64,000 nucleotides of DNA from Streptomyces sp. NBC_00306 (GTDB lineage Bacteria > Actinomycetota > Actinomycetes > Streptomycetales > Streptomycetaceae). The stretch is from assembly GCF_036169555.1 (NCBI RefSeq), contig NZ_CP108032.1, positions 744,001 to 808,000 on the forward strand. Reading direction: 5' to 3'. Both the position numbers and the translations under genes were made by a program. The notes under the pieces were generated by a model that worked only from the letters and a program-made list of their open reading frames with translations, did no database searches and was not told where the DNA came from. Shown one piece after another: positions 18,443-27,592 of this stretch. Numbering within the stretch: the first letter of the stretch is position 1; the number at the start of each line of letters is the position of its first letter.

Positions 18443-18925
18443 ATGTCTGTGGTGAAGAGCACGCTCACCGACGAGGCCCGGCAGGTGACCGGAGACGCGC
18501 TTCAGGGGACCCTGGTGGACCTGCTCGATCTCTCGCTGCTCGCGAAGCAGGCGCACTGGAACATCGTGGGCCCCCGCTTCCGCAGCATCCACCTGCAACT
18601 CGACGAGGTCGTGGACACGGCTCGGCAGTACGCCGACACCGTGGCCGAGCGGGCCGCGTCGCTCGGCGTCACCCCCGACGGGCGGGTCGAGACGGTGGCC
18701 AAGACCAGCGCTCTGCCGCATGTGGAGGAAGGGTGGCTGAAGGACACCGACGTGGTCGAGCTGCTCGTCGAGGCGCTCAACACGGCGATCCTGCGGTTGC
18801 GTGAACGGATCACGGTGACCGAGGAGTCGGACCTGGTGACCCAGGATCTGCTGATCGGGCTGACCGCCGTGCTGGAGCAGCAGAGTTGGATGTTCCAGGC
18901 CGAGAACTGGCCGAGGAAGAAGTGA
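18443..18925 (+). CDS. Dps family ferritin-like DNA-binding/stress protein
   Basis: A 160-residue Dps-type protein. The ferroxidase-site helix LLAKQAHWNIVGPRFRSIHLQLDEVVD carries the characteristic His and Asp/Glu ligands, with TSLP-like ALPHVEEGW and LIGLTAVLEQQSWMFQAENW at the end. Dps proteins oxidise and store iron and protect DNA under starvation and oxidative stress. A GAGGAG site precedes the ATG. Likely under stress sigma-factor control, though no promoter was identified. Confidence 0.92.
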   Translation: MSVVKSTLTDEARQVTGDALQGTLVDLLDLSLLAKQAHWNIVGPRFRSIHLQLDEVVDTARQYADTVAERAASLGVTPDGRVETVAKTSALPHVEEGWLKDTDVVELLVEALNTAILRLRERITVTEESDLVTQDLLIGLTAVLEQQSWMFQAENWPRKK

Positions 18926-18977
18926 CCGTGCGGTGTACGAGCCGTGTGTCCGCGACGACCGCGGGTACGCGAGGCGC

Positions 18978-19436
18978 ATGACAGTCCACAAGACAAGCGT
19001 GCTCGTACTGGACTGCGCCGAACCGATGGAACTGGCGGAGTTCTACGCCGGCCTGTTCGGCGCAGAGGTTCACGTCGGGACCGATCCCGACTTCGTGGAG
19101 ATCGTCGGTCAGGACGGTGTCCACATGGCCATCCACCGTGACTTCGGCTACGCACCCCCGAGCTGGCCGCGGCCCGAGGACTCCCAACAGGCCCATCTGC
19201 GCATCCTCGTGGAGCGCGGCGACATGGACGAGGCGGAGCGTGAAGCCGTGAGTCTGGGGGCGAGGCCGGTGGACACGAAGGACAACAGCGGTCCGCGCGA
19301 TGTCCGTATCTACTCCGACCCTGCCGGTCATTCGTTCTCGCTGGCCGTCTCGCCGCAGCCGCGCCGCAGTACGCGGCAGGCGCGCAAGGACGAGCTGACG
19401 GCGATCGTCGAGGCCGAGCGGGGCACCGCCACCTGA
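18978..19436 (+). CDS. VOC family (glyoxalase-like) protein
   Basis: A 152-residue vicinal-oxygen-chelate protein with two beta-alpha-beta-beta-beta repeats: VLVLDCAEPMELAEFYAGLFG in the first, and QQAHLRILVERGDMDEAERE with RIYSDPAGHSFSLAVSPQ in the second. It has a basic C-terminal extension. The ATG at 18978 fits the fold; a GTG at 18933 would add 15 residues. Substrate unknown; many Streptomyces members are annotated only as VOC proteins. Confidence 0.82.
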   Translation: MTVHKTSVLVLDCAEPMELAEFYAGLFGAEVHVGTDPDFVEIVGQDGVHMAIHRDFGYAPPSWPRPEDSQQAHLRILVERGDMDEAEREAVSLGARPVDTKDNSGPRDVRIYSDPAGHSFSLAVSPQPRRSTRQARKDELTAIVEAERGTAT

Positions 19437-19805
19437 CCGACGACCGGCCTGGGACGAGGAGGACGAGGTGGGCCGGCGGCGTCCGGTCCACCGCCCCGAC
19501 GTCCCGCGCGGCGGGCCGACCGTGTGACGGTCGGCCCGTTGCCGTTGCCCGCGCCGCACACTCCGCCCCTGTGCGACCACCCGTCTGTGACGCCGCGCCC
19601 GGCGGCCGCGCGGGGCCGAACGGATCGGGGCGGCCGGCGCCCCGGCGACGCTCGCCCACCTCCCCGACCTGCGGCTCAGGAAGGCTGTTCGCGGTCCGTA
19701 CCACGGTCCTTCACACCCCTGACACCACCGCGTCCCTTCCCTTCCCTTCGCTCCTCTTGGACACTCCGCCAGACCCTTCCCCCTACTCCAAGAGGGCCCA
19801 TCTTC
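19437..19805. other. Intergenic region with terminator and pyrimidine-rich leader
   Basis: This 369-base stretch holds a strong hairpin (see separate entry) and, directly before the phospholipase gene, a long C/T-rich run around 19725-19765. I found no coding sequence with typical codon bias and no clear PhoP box. Confidence 0.5.
19512..19538 (+). terminator. Hairpin terminator after the VOC gene
   Basis: A perfect 12-base stem (CGGGCCGACCGT / ACGGTCGGCCCG) with a 3-base loop, followed by TTGCCGTTG. It stands 75 bases after the VOC stop codon. Streptomyces terminators often lack a long U-tract. Confidence 0.75.
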
Positions 19806-21863
19806 ATGCCTGAACTCAATCGGCGCCGTTTTCTCCAGATCGCCGGCGCGACCGCGGGCTTCTCGGCACTGTCGAGCAGCATCGACCGCGCGGCGGCCAT
19901 TCCGGCCGGGCGCCGCTCCGGCACCATCAAGGACGTCGAGCACATCGTCGTCCTGATGCAGGAGAACCGTTCCTTCGATCACTACTTCGGCGCGCTGAAG
20001 GGAGTGCGGGGATTCGGCGACCCCCGTCCGGTGACCACCGGCCCGGGCAAGTCGGTGTGGCACCAGTCGGACGGTACGAAGGACGTGCTCCCCTACCACC
20101 CCGACGCCGAGGACCTCGGCATGCAGTTCATCGCGGGGCTCAACCACGACTGGGCGGGCGGCCACAAGGCCTGGAACAACGGCAGGTACGACCAATGGAT
20201 CCCCGCCAAGTCCGCGGGAACGATGGCCTATCTGACCCGCCAGGACATCCCGTTCCACTACGCGCTGGCCGACGCCTTCACCGTGTGCGACGCCTACCAC
20301 TGCTCGTTCATCGGAGCGACCGACCCCAACCGCTACTACATGTGGTCGGGTCACACGGGCAACGACGGCAAGGGCGGCGGCCCGGTCCTCGGCAACGACG
20401 AACTCGGCTACGACTGGACGACGTACCCCGAGCGTCTCGAACGGGCCGGTGTCTCCTGGAAGATCTACCAGGACATCGGCGACGGCCTCGACGCCGGCGG
20501 CTCCTGGGGCTGGATCGAGGACGCGTACCGCGGGAACTACGGCGACAACTCCCTGCTCTACTTCAACAAGTACCGCAACGCCAAGCCCGGCGACCCGCTC
20601 TTCGACAAGGCCCGCACCGGTACGGACGTCAAGAACGGCGACGGCTACTTCGACCACCTCAAGGCCGACGTCAAGGCCGGGAAGCTGCCGCAGATCTCCT
20701 GGATCGCCGCTCCCGAGGCCTTCACCGAGCACCCGAACTGGCCCGCGAACTACGGCGCCTGGTACATCGCGCAGATCCTGGACGCGCTCACCTCCAACCC
20801 GGAGGTGTGGAGCAGGACCGCCCTGTTCATCACGTACGACGAGAACGACGGGTACTTCGACCATGTGGCCCCGCCCTATCCGCCGGCCTCCGCCGCTCAG
20901 GGGCTGTCGACGGTGGACACGGCACTCGACCGGTTCGCCGGCAACGGCAGCTACGCCGCCGGTCCCTACGGCCTCGGCCAGCGCGTTCCGATGCTCGTCG
21001 TGTCCCCGTGGAGCACGGGCGGGTTCGTCTGTTCGGAGACGTTCGACCACACCTCGATCCTCCGTTTCATGGAGGCGCGCTTCGGCGTCGCCGAGCCGAA
21101 CATCTCGCCGTGGCGGCGCGCGGTCTGCGGCGACCTCACCTCGGCCTTCGACTTCGGCCTGCGCAACACCGATCCCGCCGGGCTCCCGGACACCGACGCC
21201 TACGAACCGCCGGACAACGACCGGCACCCGGACTATGTGCCGAAGCCGCCCGCCACGGCCGTGCTGCCCCGGCAGGAGAAGGGGTCGAGGCCGGCGCGTC
21301 CGCTGCCGTACGCACCGCTGGTCGACGGCGCCTCGACGCCGTCCACCGGGCGTTTCACGCTGACCTTCAGCGGTGGAGCGGCAGCGGGTGCCTTCTTCCT
21401 GGTGGCCGCCGGCAACCGGACCGACGGGCCGTGGACGTACACCACGGCCGCGGGCCAGAAGGTCTCCGACACCTGGAACACCGCGTACTCCCAGGGCGCG
21501 TACGACCTCACCGTGTACGGCCCCAACGGCTTCGTGCGCGGCTTCAGGGGCCCGGGCACGACGGCCGGCCCCGAGGTGACGGCCCGCCATGTGGCGGGTA
21601 CCGGCTCCGTCGAGCTCACCCTGACGAACGCGGGCAGCACCACCCGCCGGCTGACGGTCACGAACGCCTACGGCGGCAAGAAGCAGACGTTCACCGTGGG
21701 GCCAGGCGGACGCGTCGTGCACGTCGTGGACCTCCAGGCCGGTAAGCGCTGGTACGACCTGAGCGTGGTGTCCGACAAGGACGCGGGCTTCCTGCGGCGC
21801 TTCGCCGGTCATGTCGAGAACGGCCGCCCCGGCGTCAGCGACCCGGCGATCCTCACCGCCTGA
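19806..21863 (+). CDS. TAT-exported phosphocholine-type phospholipase C
   Basis: A 685-residue acid-phosphatase/phospholipase C family protein. The N-terminus MPELNRRRFLQIAGATAGF is a twin-arginine signal. VVLMQENRSFDHYFG gives the metal/nucleophile motif, CSFIGATDPNRYYMWSG and YDENDGYFDHVAPP are further family blocks, and two C-terminal beta-sandwich (DUF756-type) domains follow from about residue 500. It hydrolyses phosphatidylcholine or sphingomyelin outside the cell and is often phosphate-regulated. No ideal ribosome binding site; GAGGG stands about 10 bases upstream. Confidence 0.92.
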   Translation: MPELNRRRFLQIAGATAGFSALSSSIDRAAAIPAGRRSGTIKDVEHIVVLMQENRSFDHYFGALKGVRGFGDPRPVTTGPGKSVWHQSDGTKDVLPYHPDAEDLGMQFIAGLNHDWAGGHKAWNNGRYDQWIPAKSAGTMAYLTRQDIPFHYALADAFTVCDAYHCSFIGATDPNRYYMWSGHTGNDGKGGGPVLGNDELGYDWTTYPERLERAGVSWKIYQDIGDGLDAGGSWGWIEDAYRGNYGDNSLLYFNKYRNAKPGDPLFDKARTGTDVKNGDGYFDHLKADVKAGKLPQISWIAAPEAFTEHPNWPANYGAWYIAQILDALTSNPEVWSRTALFITYDENDGYFDHVAPPYPPASAAQGLSTVDTALDRFAGNGSYAAGPYGLGQRVPMLVVSPWSTGGFVCSETFDHTSILRFMEARFGVAEPNISPWRRAVCGDLTSAFDFGLRNTDPAGLPDTDAYEPPDNDRHPDYVPKPPATAVLPRQEKGSRPARPLPYAPLVDGASTPSTGRFTLTFSGGAAAGAFFLVAAGNRTDGPWTYTTAAGQKVSDTWNTAYSQGAYDLTVYGPNGFVRGFRGPGTTAGPEVTARHVAGTGSVELTLTNAGSTTRRLTVTNAYGGKKQTFTVGPGGRVVHVVDLQAGKRWYDLSVVSDKDAGFLRRFAGHVENGRPGVSDPAILTA

Positions 21864-21925
21864 GCCGCTGTCACGGGCCCCTGTGCATCGAGCCCTTCGC
21901 TTCGGGGGCCGCACTTCACCGGGCC

Positions 21926-21956
21926 GGGGCCGTTCGCCGTTACGGCGGACGGCCCC
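21926..21956 (+). terminator. Hairpin terminator after phospholipase C
   Basis: A 14-base stem with one mismatch (arms GGGGCCGTTCGCCG and CGGCGGACGGCCCC, loop TTA), 62 bases after the stop codon. Confidence 0.7.
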
Positions 21957-22067
21957 TACACGGCGCCCGGCAGGCGGCTCCTGGCGTGCCGACGCACCTT
22001 TTGCACCACCTTCATGATTTCTTCGGTTCATCGGTCCACCCGAGCCCCGGTGCCGGAGGAGTCATCC

Positions 22068-23378
22068 ATGCGCAGTTTCGCTGTCACGGCTGTTCTGATC
22101 GCCGCACTGGCGTCGGGTGGCTCCCTCTGGGCGGCCGAAGGCGCCGCATCCTCCGAGGGCATCGGCGACAGGGCCGCCGGCACCAACATCCTGGTCGTCG
22201 GGCTGGACCGCCGTACCGGCATCTCCTCCGAGGACCGCAAACGCCTCCATGTGGGCGGCAAGGAGTGCAACTGCACGGACGTGATGATGGTGATCCACCT
22301 CGCCGAGGACGAGCGGCGGGCGACCGTGGTGTCCATCCCCCGGGACTCGTACGTCGAGTTCGCCGACCACGGCCATCCCCGCCACTCCGGGAAGATCAAC
22401 GGCGCCTTCCAGCACGGTGGCGGCGACCTGGCCGTACGGACGGTGGAGAAGGCGACCGGGCTGCGGATCGACCACTATCTGGAGACCGACTTCACCGGCT
22501 TCGCCGACACCGTGGACCGGCTGGGCGGCGCCACGGTGTGCACGGACAAGACCCTGGTGGACACCGGCTCCGGGCTGCGACTCCCCAAGGGCACCCACCA
22601 TGTGGACGGCAACCGGGCTCTGCGCTACGCCCGCGCCCGTCACGTCACACCGCCGGGCGATCTCGGCCGGGTACGACGCCAGCAGCGTCTGCTGATCGAG
22701 ATGGTGACCCGGCTGCGCGGCGAGGGGGCCTTCGCGAACCCGGCGTCCTCGGTGCTCACCGCCCTGGAGCTGACGAAGGCGGTCCGCACCGACGCGCACA
22801 CCGGGCTCGACGATCTGATGCATCTCGGCCTCGCGCTCGGACGGCTGACGGCCGAGCAGACGGAGTTCGCGACCGTGCCGATCGCGGACTTCGACCACCG
22901 GGTGCCCGAATGGGGGTCGACGCTGCTGTGGGACGAGCCCCGGTCGGCGGCGCTGTGGGCGGCCCTGCGCGAGGACCGGCCCATCGTCGGCGACACGGGC
23001 ATCCGGCCCAGCACGGACACCCCCGTCGAGATGGCTCCGGGCTCGATCCGCGCACGAGTCGACGATCCCGCCGTGGCACGTGCCCTGCGGGCCGACGGCT
23101 TCGTCGTCGAGGACGCACCGGCAGGGCCGCGGCCGCCGGGGCCCACCGTGATCACCTACGACCCGCACCGGGAGCGTTACGCGGCCTCGCTCGCCGCCGC
23201 GATCCCGGGAGCCCGGCTCCGTGCCGTTCCCGGCCACGGCGAGGTCTTCGATGTGCGGGTCGGCGCCCGGGCGTCGACCGTGATCAAGGTCGTCCACGAT
23301 CGCAGCAGCGTGGAGGGCGCACCGGTCCACGGGAACGAACTGCGCTGCGCGCCGAAGGCCGTGAAGCCGGCCGGCTGA
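22068..23378 (+). CDS. LytR-CpsA-Psr (LCP) family cell-wall glycopolymer ligase
   Basis: A 436-residue protein with an N-terminal signal or anchor (FAVTAVLIAALASGGSLWAA). The LCP domain spans about residues 35-250: NILVVGLDRR, DVMMVIHL, VVSIPRDSYVE, KINGAFQHGG, DFTGFADTVDRLGG, GNRALRYARAR and RRQQRLL carry the catalytic Arg/Asp residues. A C-terminal LytR_C-like part (about 330-435) follows. LCP enzymes transfer teichoic or other glycopolymers to peptidoglycan. The ATG at 22068 has GGAGGAG. Confidence 0.9.
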   Translation: MRSFAVTAVLIAALASGGSLWAAEGAASSEGIGDRAAGTNILVVGLDRRTGISSEDRKRLHVGGKECNCTDVMMVIHLAEDERRATVVSIPRDSYVEFADHGHPRHSGKINGAFQHGGGDLAVRTVEKATGLRIDHYLETDFTGFADTVDRLGGATVCTDKTLVDTGSGLRLPKGTHHVDGNRALRYARARHVTPPGDLGRVRRQQRLLIEMVTRLRGEGAFANPASSVLTALELTKAVRTDAHTGLDDLMHLGLALGRLTAEQTEFATVPIADFDHRVPEWGSTLLWDEPRSAALWAALREDRPIVGDTGIRPSTDTPVEMAPGSIRARVDDPAVARALRADGFVVEDAPAGPRPPGPTVITYDPHRERYAASLAAAIPGARLRAVPGHGEVFDVRVGARASTVIKVVHDRSSVEGAPVHGNELRCAPKAVKPAG

Positions 23379-23422
23379 CGAAAAGCCGTGTCCTGAGCCC
23401 GGCCGACAGCGGTCGGCGGCGG

Positions 23423-24184
23423 TCAGTCGCCCGCGGCCGGGGTGGGTGCCTTCTTCAGCACACCGATCTTGTCGATGCGGTGCTCGGGGTTGTGCCGGTC
23501 GTCGCGCCAGAAGTTGCCGGCGGCGTCGTCCTCGGGAGTGGCACAGGTGGAGACCGTGATCATCGCCTGGGTGGGCTTCTCGCCCGGCTTCCCCGGAACG
23601 GGAGCGCGCTGCGCGGCGAGCGAGCTGTCCGAGCGGAAGGACGTCTGCCGGGTGCCGGTGATCTCGTACTCGTAGACGAGACCGCCCTCCTCGACGATCA
23701 CCGAGTCACCGTTCTTGAGCGAGGGAAGGTCCCGCAGCGGTCCGCCCGCGGACAGCCGGTGGGCGGTGACCAGGTAGTTTCCGATGTCGCCGGGGCCGAC
23801 GCCGCCGCTCTCGCCGTACGGGCTGGCGCCCACGCCACGGTTCTGGATGCGGGTGCCCGGCCAGTCGTCGGTCGTGCCTTCGTAGGGCACGACTCGGAGG
23901 TCCTCGAGCCCGATCGCCGGGATGGACAGCAGCGCGGTCTCGGTCCGCGGGGTGGTCCGGTCGGCGGGCTCCACCGAGGGCGAGCTCGTCGCCGGCGCTT
24001 TCACCGGCTCCTTCGCCGCGCCCGGGGCCGGCGCGGGGGGCTCGGACGCGGTGCCGGCCGTGGGAGCCGTGACGGTCCCGGTCCGCAGCGCGTCGGAGGT
24101 GTCGGCGGCGCCCGTCGAACAGCCGGCGAGCACCACGACGAGTGCGCCGGCGAGGGTTGCGGGGACTGCTCGGGACAGGTGCAT
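23423..24184 (-). CDS. Sortase domain protein with lipobox-like signal
   Basis: A 253-residue protein. The N-terminus LVVVLAGCS looks like a lipoprotein signal with Cys at the cleavage point, then about 70 Pro/Thr/Ser-rich residues. The sortase beta-barrel follows (from about residue 95) with catalytic His in YLVTAHRLS, Cys in MITVSTCATP and candidate Arg in FWRDDRHNPEHRI. The active-site layout is closer to actinobacterial class E than class F. Most sortases use a transmembrane signal anchor, so the lipobox is odd. It is convergent with the LCP gene and divergent from the ATP-grasp gene. Confidence 0.82.
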   Translation of the reverse strand: MHLSRAVPATLAGALVVVLAGCSTGAADTSDALRTGTVTAPTAGTASEPPAPAPGAAKEPVKAPATSSPSVEPADRTTPRTETALLSIPAIGLEDLRVVPYEGTTDDWPGTRIQNRGVGASPYGESGGVGPGDIGNYLVTAHRLSAGGPLRDLPSLKNGDSVIVEEGGLVYEYEITGTRQTSFRSDSSLAAQRAPVPGKPGEKPTQAMITVSTCATPEDDAAGNFWRDDRHNPEHRIDKIGVLKKAPTPAAGD

Positions 24185-24284
24185 GGAGTTCCCGGGGATC
24201 CGGTGGAGGGCGGCCACGGCGTGGCCGCCACTTCGAGCATAAAACGCCCGGACTCGATCAGGTGTTCCCCGTAGGGTGGCAGCC

Positions 24285-25175
24285 ATGGCACGAGCGGTCC
24301 TGTACTGCAGCGATGTCCTCGCACCCCGCCGCGTGGACGAGCACTTCGCGGCGGAGGCGCGCGCGGTCCGTGAGCACGGCGGCCAGGTGGCGCTGATCGA
24401 CCACGACGCGCTGATCGGCGGCGACGCAGAACAGGCGGTCGCGAGAGTCCCGCATGGAGCGGCCGGGGCCTGGTACCGGGGCTGGATGATGCCGTCCCAC
24501 CGGTACGAGGCGCTGGCGGAAGCCGTACGCCTGCGGGGCGGCAGCCTGGTCGTCGCGCCCGGGCAGTACCGGGCCGCCCATGAGCTGCCCGGCTGGTACG
24601 ACGCGTTCTGCGGGATCACCCCCGAGAGCGTGTGGATCCCGTCCACGCCCGGTCGCGTCCCTGCGCAGGAGGACCTTGCCGCGGCTGCCGGGAAACTCCC
24701 CGGCGGGCCGGGGATCGTGAAGGACTACGTCAAGTCCCGCAAACACGAGTGGGACGAGGCGTGCTTCGTCCCCGACCTCGCCGACACCGCCCGGCTCGCG
24801 CAGATCGTGCGGCGCTTCGTGGCTCTCCAGGGCGACGATCTGGCCGGAGGGCTCGTCCTGCGGGCGTACGAGTCGTTCGTACGGCCCCGGTCCACCGCGA
24901 CCGAGGCGCGGGTGTGGTGGCTCGACGGCGAACCCCGCCTGGTGACGGCGCATCCCGACAGCGTCTCCCCGCATCCTCCGGAGCCCGAGCTGGGGCATGT
25001 GCGGGCCGCGGTACGGCGTCTCGGCTGCCGTTTCGTCACCACCGACCTCGCCCTGCGCACGGACGGGGCGTGGCGGGTGGTGGAGGTCGGGGACGGCCAG
25101 GTGAGCGATGTCCACCGGGACGTGGCGCACGCGGCGATCGCGGGCTTGCTGGTGGACGGGGCGCACGGCGACTGA
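24285..25175 (+). CDS. ATP-grasp domain protein
   Basis: A 296-residue protein of the ATP-grasp type: GPGIVKDYVKSRKHEWDEACFVPD is the ATP-binding Lys region, and LVLRAYESFVRPRSTATEARVWWLDGEPRLVTAHPDS, seen as strand pairs, with RVVEVGDGQVSD as the metal-binding end. It is a short member of unknown substrate; related proteins are annotated only as ATP-grasp. The ATG at 24285 is preferred; a GTG lies 9 bases upstream. Confidence 0.78.
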   Translation: MARAVLYCSDVLAPRRVDEHFAAEARAVREHGGQVALIDHDALIGGDAEQAVARVPHGAAGAWYRGWMMPSHRYEALAEAVRLRGGSLVVAPGQYRAAHELPGWYDAFCGITPESVWIPSTPGRVPAQEDLAAAAGKLPGGPGIVKDYVKSRKHEWDEACFVPDLADTARLAQIVRRFVALQGDDLAGGLVLRAYESFVRPRSTATEARVWWLDGEPRLVTAHPDSVSPHPPEPELGHVRAAVRRLGCRFVTTDLALRTDGAWRVVEVGDGQVSDVHRDVAHAAIAGLLVDGAHGD

Positions 25176-25432
25176 GGCGCCGTACGGGGGCGGAGGCGGG
25201 TCAGTCCGGGCTCCGCGTCCGGGGGCAGCGCGCGGGCCTCGGACCCGTCGCGGAGTCCCGCCGGGGTCCTTCCCTTGGACGAACACCCGCGCCCCCGCGA
25301 TCCTGGGTATGACGGGACCCACGACCGAGATCGCCGGGCACGCCGGGAAAGGTTCCCGCGCTTGACGGCGGGGCCCGACAGTGCTGGGTTTCTGTACAGA
25401 GCCCCAGCCGTCCGCGTCATCAGGAGGAACCC

Positions 25433-26425
25433 ATGAGGATGCTCATCAATGTCCCGGAGACCGTGGTCGAGGACGCCCTGCGCGGGATGGCGGCAGCTCA
25501 CCCCGAGCTGAACGTGGACGTGGAGAACCGGGTGATCGTACGGCGGGACGCGCCAGTCGCCGGGAAGGTCGGTCTGATATCCGGAGGCGGGTCCGGCCAC
25601 GAACCGCTGCACGGCGGATTCGTCGGTCCCGGCATGCTGTCCGCCGCGTGTCCCGGGGAGGTCTTCACCAGCCCGGTCCCTGACCAGATGGCGCGGGCCG
25701 CCTCCGCGGTCGACAGCGGCCAGGGCGTGCTGTTCATCGTGAAGAACTACACCGGGGACGTCCTCAACTTCGACATGGCCGCCGAGCTCGCCGAGGACGA
25801 AGGCGTGCAGGTCGCGAAGGTCCTGGTCAACGATGACGTGGCGGTGACCGACAGCCTGTTCACGGCGGGCCGGCGCGGTACCGGCGCGACCCTCTTCGTC
25901 GAGAAGATCGCCGGAGCGGCCGCCGACGCGGGGATGCCGCTGGAGCGGGTGGAGTCGATCGCCCGGCAGGTCAACGAGAACTCCCGCAGCTTCGGTGTCG
26001 CGCTGACCGCGGTCACCACCCCTGCCAAGGGCACCCCGACCTTCGATCTCCCCTCGGGCGAGCTGGAACTGGGCATCGGCATCCACGGCGAGCCGGGCCG
26101 GGAGCGGCGCCCGATGATGACCTCGCGGGAGATCGCGGACTTCGCCGTCGACGCCGTTCTCGTGGACCGGCCGCCGACGGGTCCCGTACTGGTGCTCGTC
26201 AACGGCATGGGCAGCACCCCTCTGCTGGAGCTGTACGGCTTCAACGCCGAGGTCCAGCGCGTGCTGGCGGAGCGCGGTGTGTCCGTCGCCCGTACGCTCG
26301 TCGGGAACTACGTGACCTCGCTCGACATGGCGGGCTGCTCGGTGACGCTGTGCCAGGTCGACGAGGAGATGCTGCGGCTGTGGGACGCGCCGGTGGAGAC
26401 GCCCGCGCTCCGCTGGGGCCGTTGA
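25433..26425 (+). CDS. dhaK: Dihydroxyacetone kinase subunit DhaK
   Basis: A 330-residue DhaK. The substrate-binding segment GLISGGGSGHEPLHGGFVG contains the His that covalently binds dihydroxyacetone, followed by KNYTGDVLNFDMAAE and GIHGEPG. It transfers phosphate from DhaL-ADP to dihydroxyacetone. GGAGG lies 6 bases before the ATG. First gene of a dhaKLM operon in which phosphate comes from PTS through DhaM. Confidence 0.95.
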   Translation: MRMLINVPETVVEDALRGMAAAHPELNVDVENRVIVRRDAPVAGKVGLISGGGSGHEPLHGGFVGPGMLSAACPGEVFTSPVPDQMARAASAVDSGQGVLFIVKNYTGDVLNFDMAAELAEDEGVQVAKVLVNDDVAVTDSLFTAGRRGTGATLFVEKIAGAAADAGMPLERVESIARQVNENSRSFGVALTAVTTPAKGTPTFDLPSGELELGIGIHGEPGRERRPMMTSREIADFAVDAVLVDRPPTGPVLVLVNGMGSTPLLELYGFNAEVQRVLAERGVSVARTLVGNYVTSLDMAGCSVTLCQVDEEMLRLWDAPVETPALRWGR

Positions 26426-26459
26426 ACCGACCGGGACCGACTGACCTCAGGGAGTGCAT

Positions 26460-27065
26460 GTGCTCGACGCCGACTTCTTCCACCGCTGGCTGACCGCGGT
26501 CGCGGTTCTGGTCGACCGCGAGGCGGCGCATCTCACGGAGCTGGACTCGGCGATCGGCGACGCCGACCACGGCAGCAACCTCCAGCGCGGTTTCACCGCG
26601 GTGACCGCGACGCTGAACAAGGACGCGCCGCAGACTCCCGGAGCCGTGCTGACCCTGGCCGGGCGGCAGTTGATCTCCACCGTGGGCGGCGCGTCCGGAC
26701 CGCTGTACGGAACGCTGCTGCGCCGCACCGGCAAAGCCCTCGGCGACGACGCCGAGGTGACTCCCGCACAGCTGGCCGAGGCGCTGCGCGCAGGCGTCGC
26801 GGCCGTGGCGCAGCTCGGTGGTGCCAAGGCCGGCGACAAGACGATGCTGGACGCGCTCGAACCGGCGGTCGCGGCACTCGGCGACACGACCGAGTCCTTC
26901 GCCGCGGCCCGTGACGCCGCGCGGGAGGGCGCCCTGGCCACGGTCCCCCTGCAGGCCCGTAAGGGCCGGGCCAGTTATCTGGGTGAGCGCAGCATCGGGC
27001 ACCAGGATCCGGGGGCGACCTCGTCGGCGCTCCTGCTGGCGGCCCTCGCGGAGGTGGCGGCATGA
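26460..27065 (+). CDS. dhaL: Dihydroxyacetone kinase subunit DhaL
   Basis: About 201 residues. ELDSAIGDADHGSNLQRGF is the Mg-ADP binding signature of DhaL (the three Asp/His ligands), and VGGASGPLYGTLLRR with SYLGERSIGHQDPGA are further conserved blocks. The GTG at 26460 is chosen because GGGAG stands 5 bases upstream; a GTG at 26454 overlaps that site. The stop overlaps dhaM by ATGA. Confidence 0.93.
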   Translation: MLDADFFHRWLTAVAVLVDREAAHLTELDSAIGDADHGSNLQRGFTAVTATLNKDAPQTPGAVLTLAGRQLISTVGGASGPLYGTLLRRTGKALGDDAEVTPAQLAEALRAGVAAVAQLGGAKAGDKTMLDALEPAVAALGDTTESFAAARDAAREGALATVPLQARKGRASYLGERSIGHQDPGATSSALLLAALAEVAA

Positions 27066-27469
27066 GCGAGGGGAGCACGGTCGGGATCGTTCTCGTCTCG
27101 CACAGCAAGGAGGTGGCGGCGGCCGTCGCCGCCCTGGCCACCGGACTGGCGGGTGGCCGGGCCGCGCCCGTCGCTCCGGCCGGCGGCACCCCCGACGGCG
27201 GTCTCGGCACCAGCTCCGAGCTGATCGCCGAGGCGGCGGCCTCGGTCGACGGGGGCGCCGGGGTGGCCGTACTCGTCGATCTGGGCAGCGCCGTCCTGAC
27301 GGTGAAGGCCCTGCTCGCCGAGGGTGACGAACTCCCGGACGCCACGCGGCTGATCGACGCGCCGTTCCTGGAGGGTGCGGTGGCCGCGGTGGTCACCGCG
27401 TCGGCGGGGGGCGACCTGGACGCGGTGGAGGCCGCGGCCTCCGAGGCGTACGGCTACCGGAAGGTGTGA
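27062..27469 (+). CDS. dhaM: PTS-dependent dihydroxyacetone kinase phosphotransferase DhaM
   Basis: A 135-residue EIIA-mannose-type domain: VGIVLVSHSKEVAAAVAAL holds the phosphorylated His, and VLVDLGSAVLTVK is conserved. It is single-domain, without the HPr and EI extensions found in enteric DhaM, so it must receive phosphate from general HPr. Translationally coupled to dhaL. Confidence 0.93.
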   Translation: MSEGSTVGIVLVSHSKEVAAAVAALATGLAGGRAAPVAPAGGTPDGGLGTSSELIAEAAASVDGGAGVAVLVDLGSAVLTVKALLAEGDELPDATRLIDAPFLEGAVAAVVTASAGGDLDAVEAAASEAYGYRKV

Positions 27470-27478
27470 GCCCGCGGT

Positions 27479-27515
27479 CCCCACGCCAAGGGAGCGTGGG
27501 GGCCGTTCGGCCCCC
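27479..27515 (+). terminator. Terminator region after dhaKLM with two alternative hairpins
   Basis: Two stems share bases: CCCCACGC/GCGTGGGG (7-base loop) and GGGGGCCG-TT-CGGCCCCC. They begin 10 bases after the dhaM stop. The second is very stable. I read this as an intrinsic terminator. Confidence 0.65.
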
Positions 27516-27592
27516 CAGGAGTGGCAGGGGCCGGACGGCGCTCCTAGCGTCGGTCTCGTTGTGGTGCATTTCCTACCAACGGAGACCTGACC

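Noticed and set aside
18810..22031. 1073-residue minus-strand frame opposite the Dps, VOC and phospholipase C genes
   Set aside because: It crosses three well-supported genes and a terminator and has no recognisable domain; long antisense frames are expected at this GC content.
27479..27515. Alternative hairpins after dhaM considered as a riboswitch for the next gene
   Set aside because: No conserved aptamer-like features; placement right after the operon fits a terminator.
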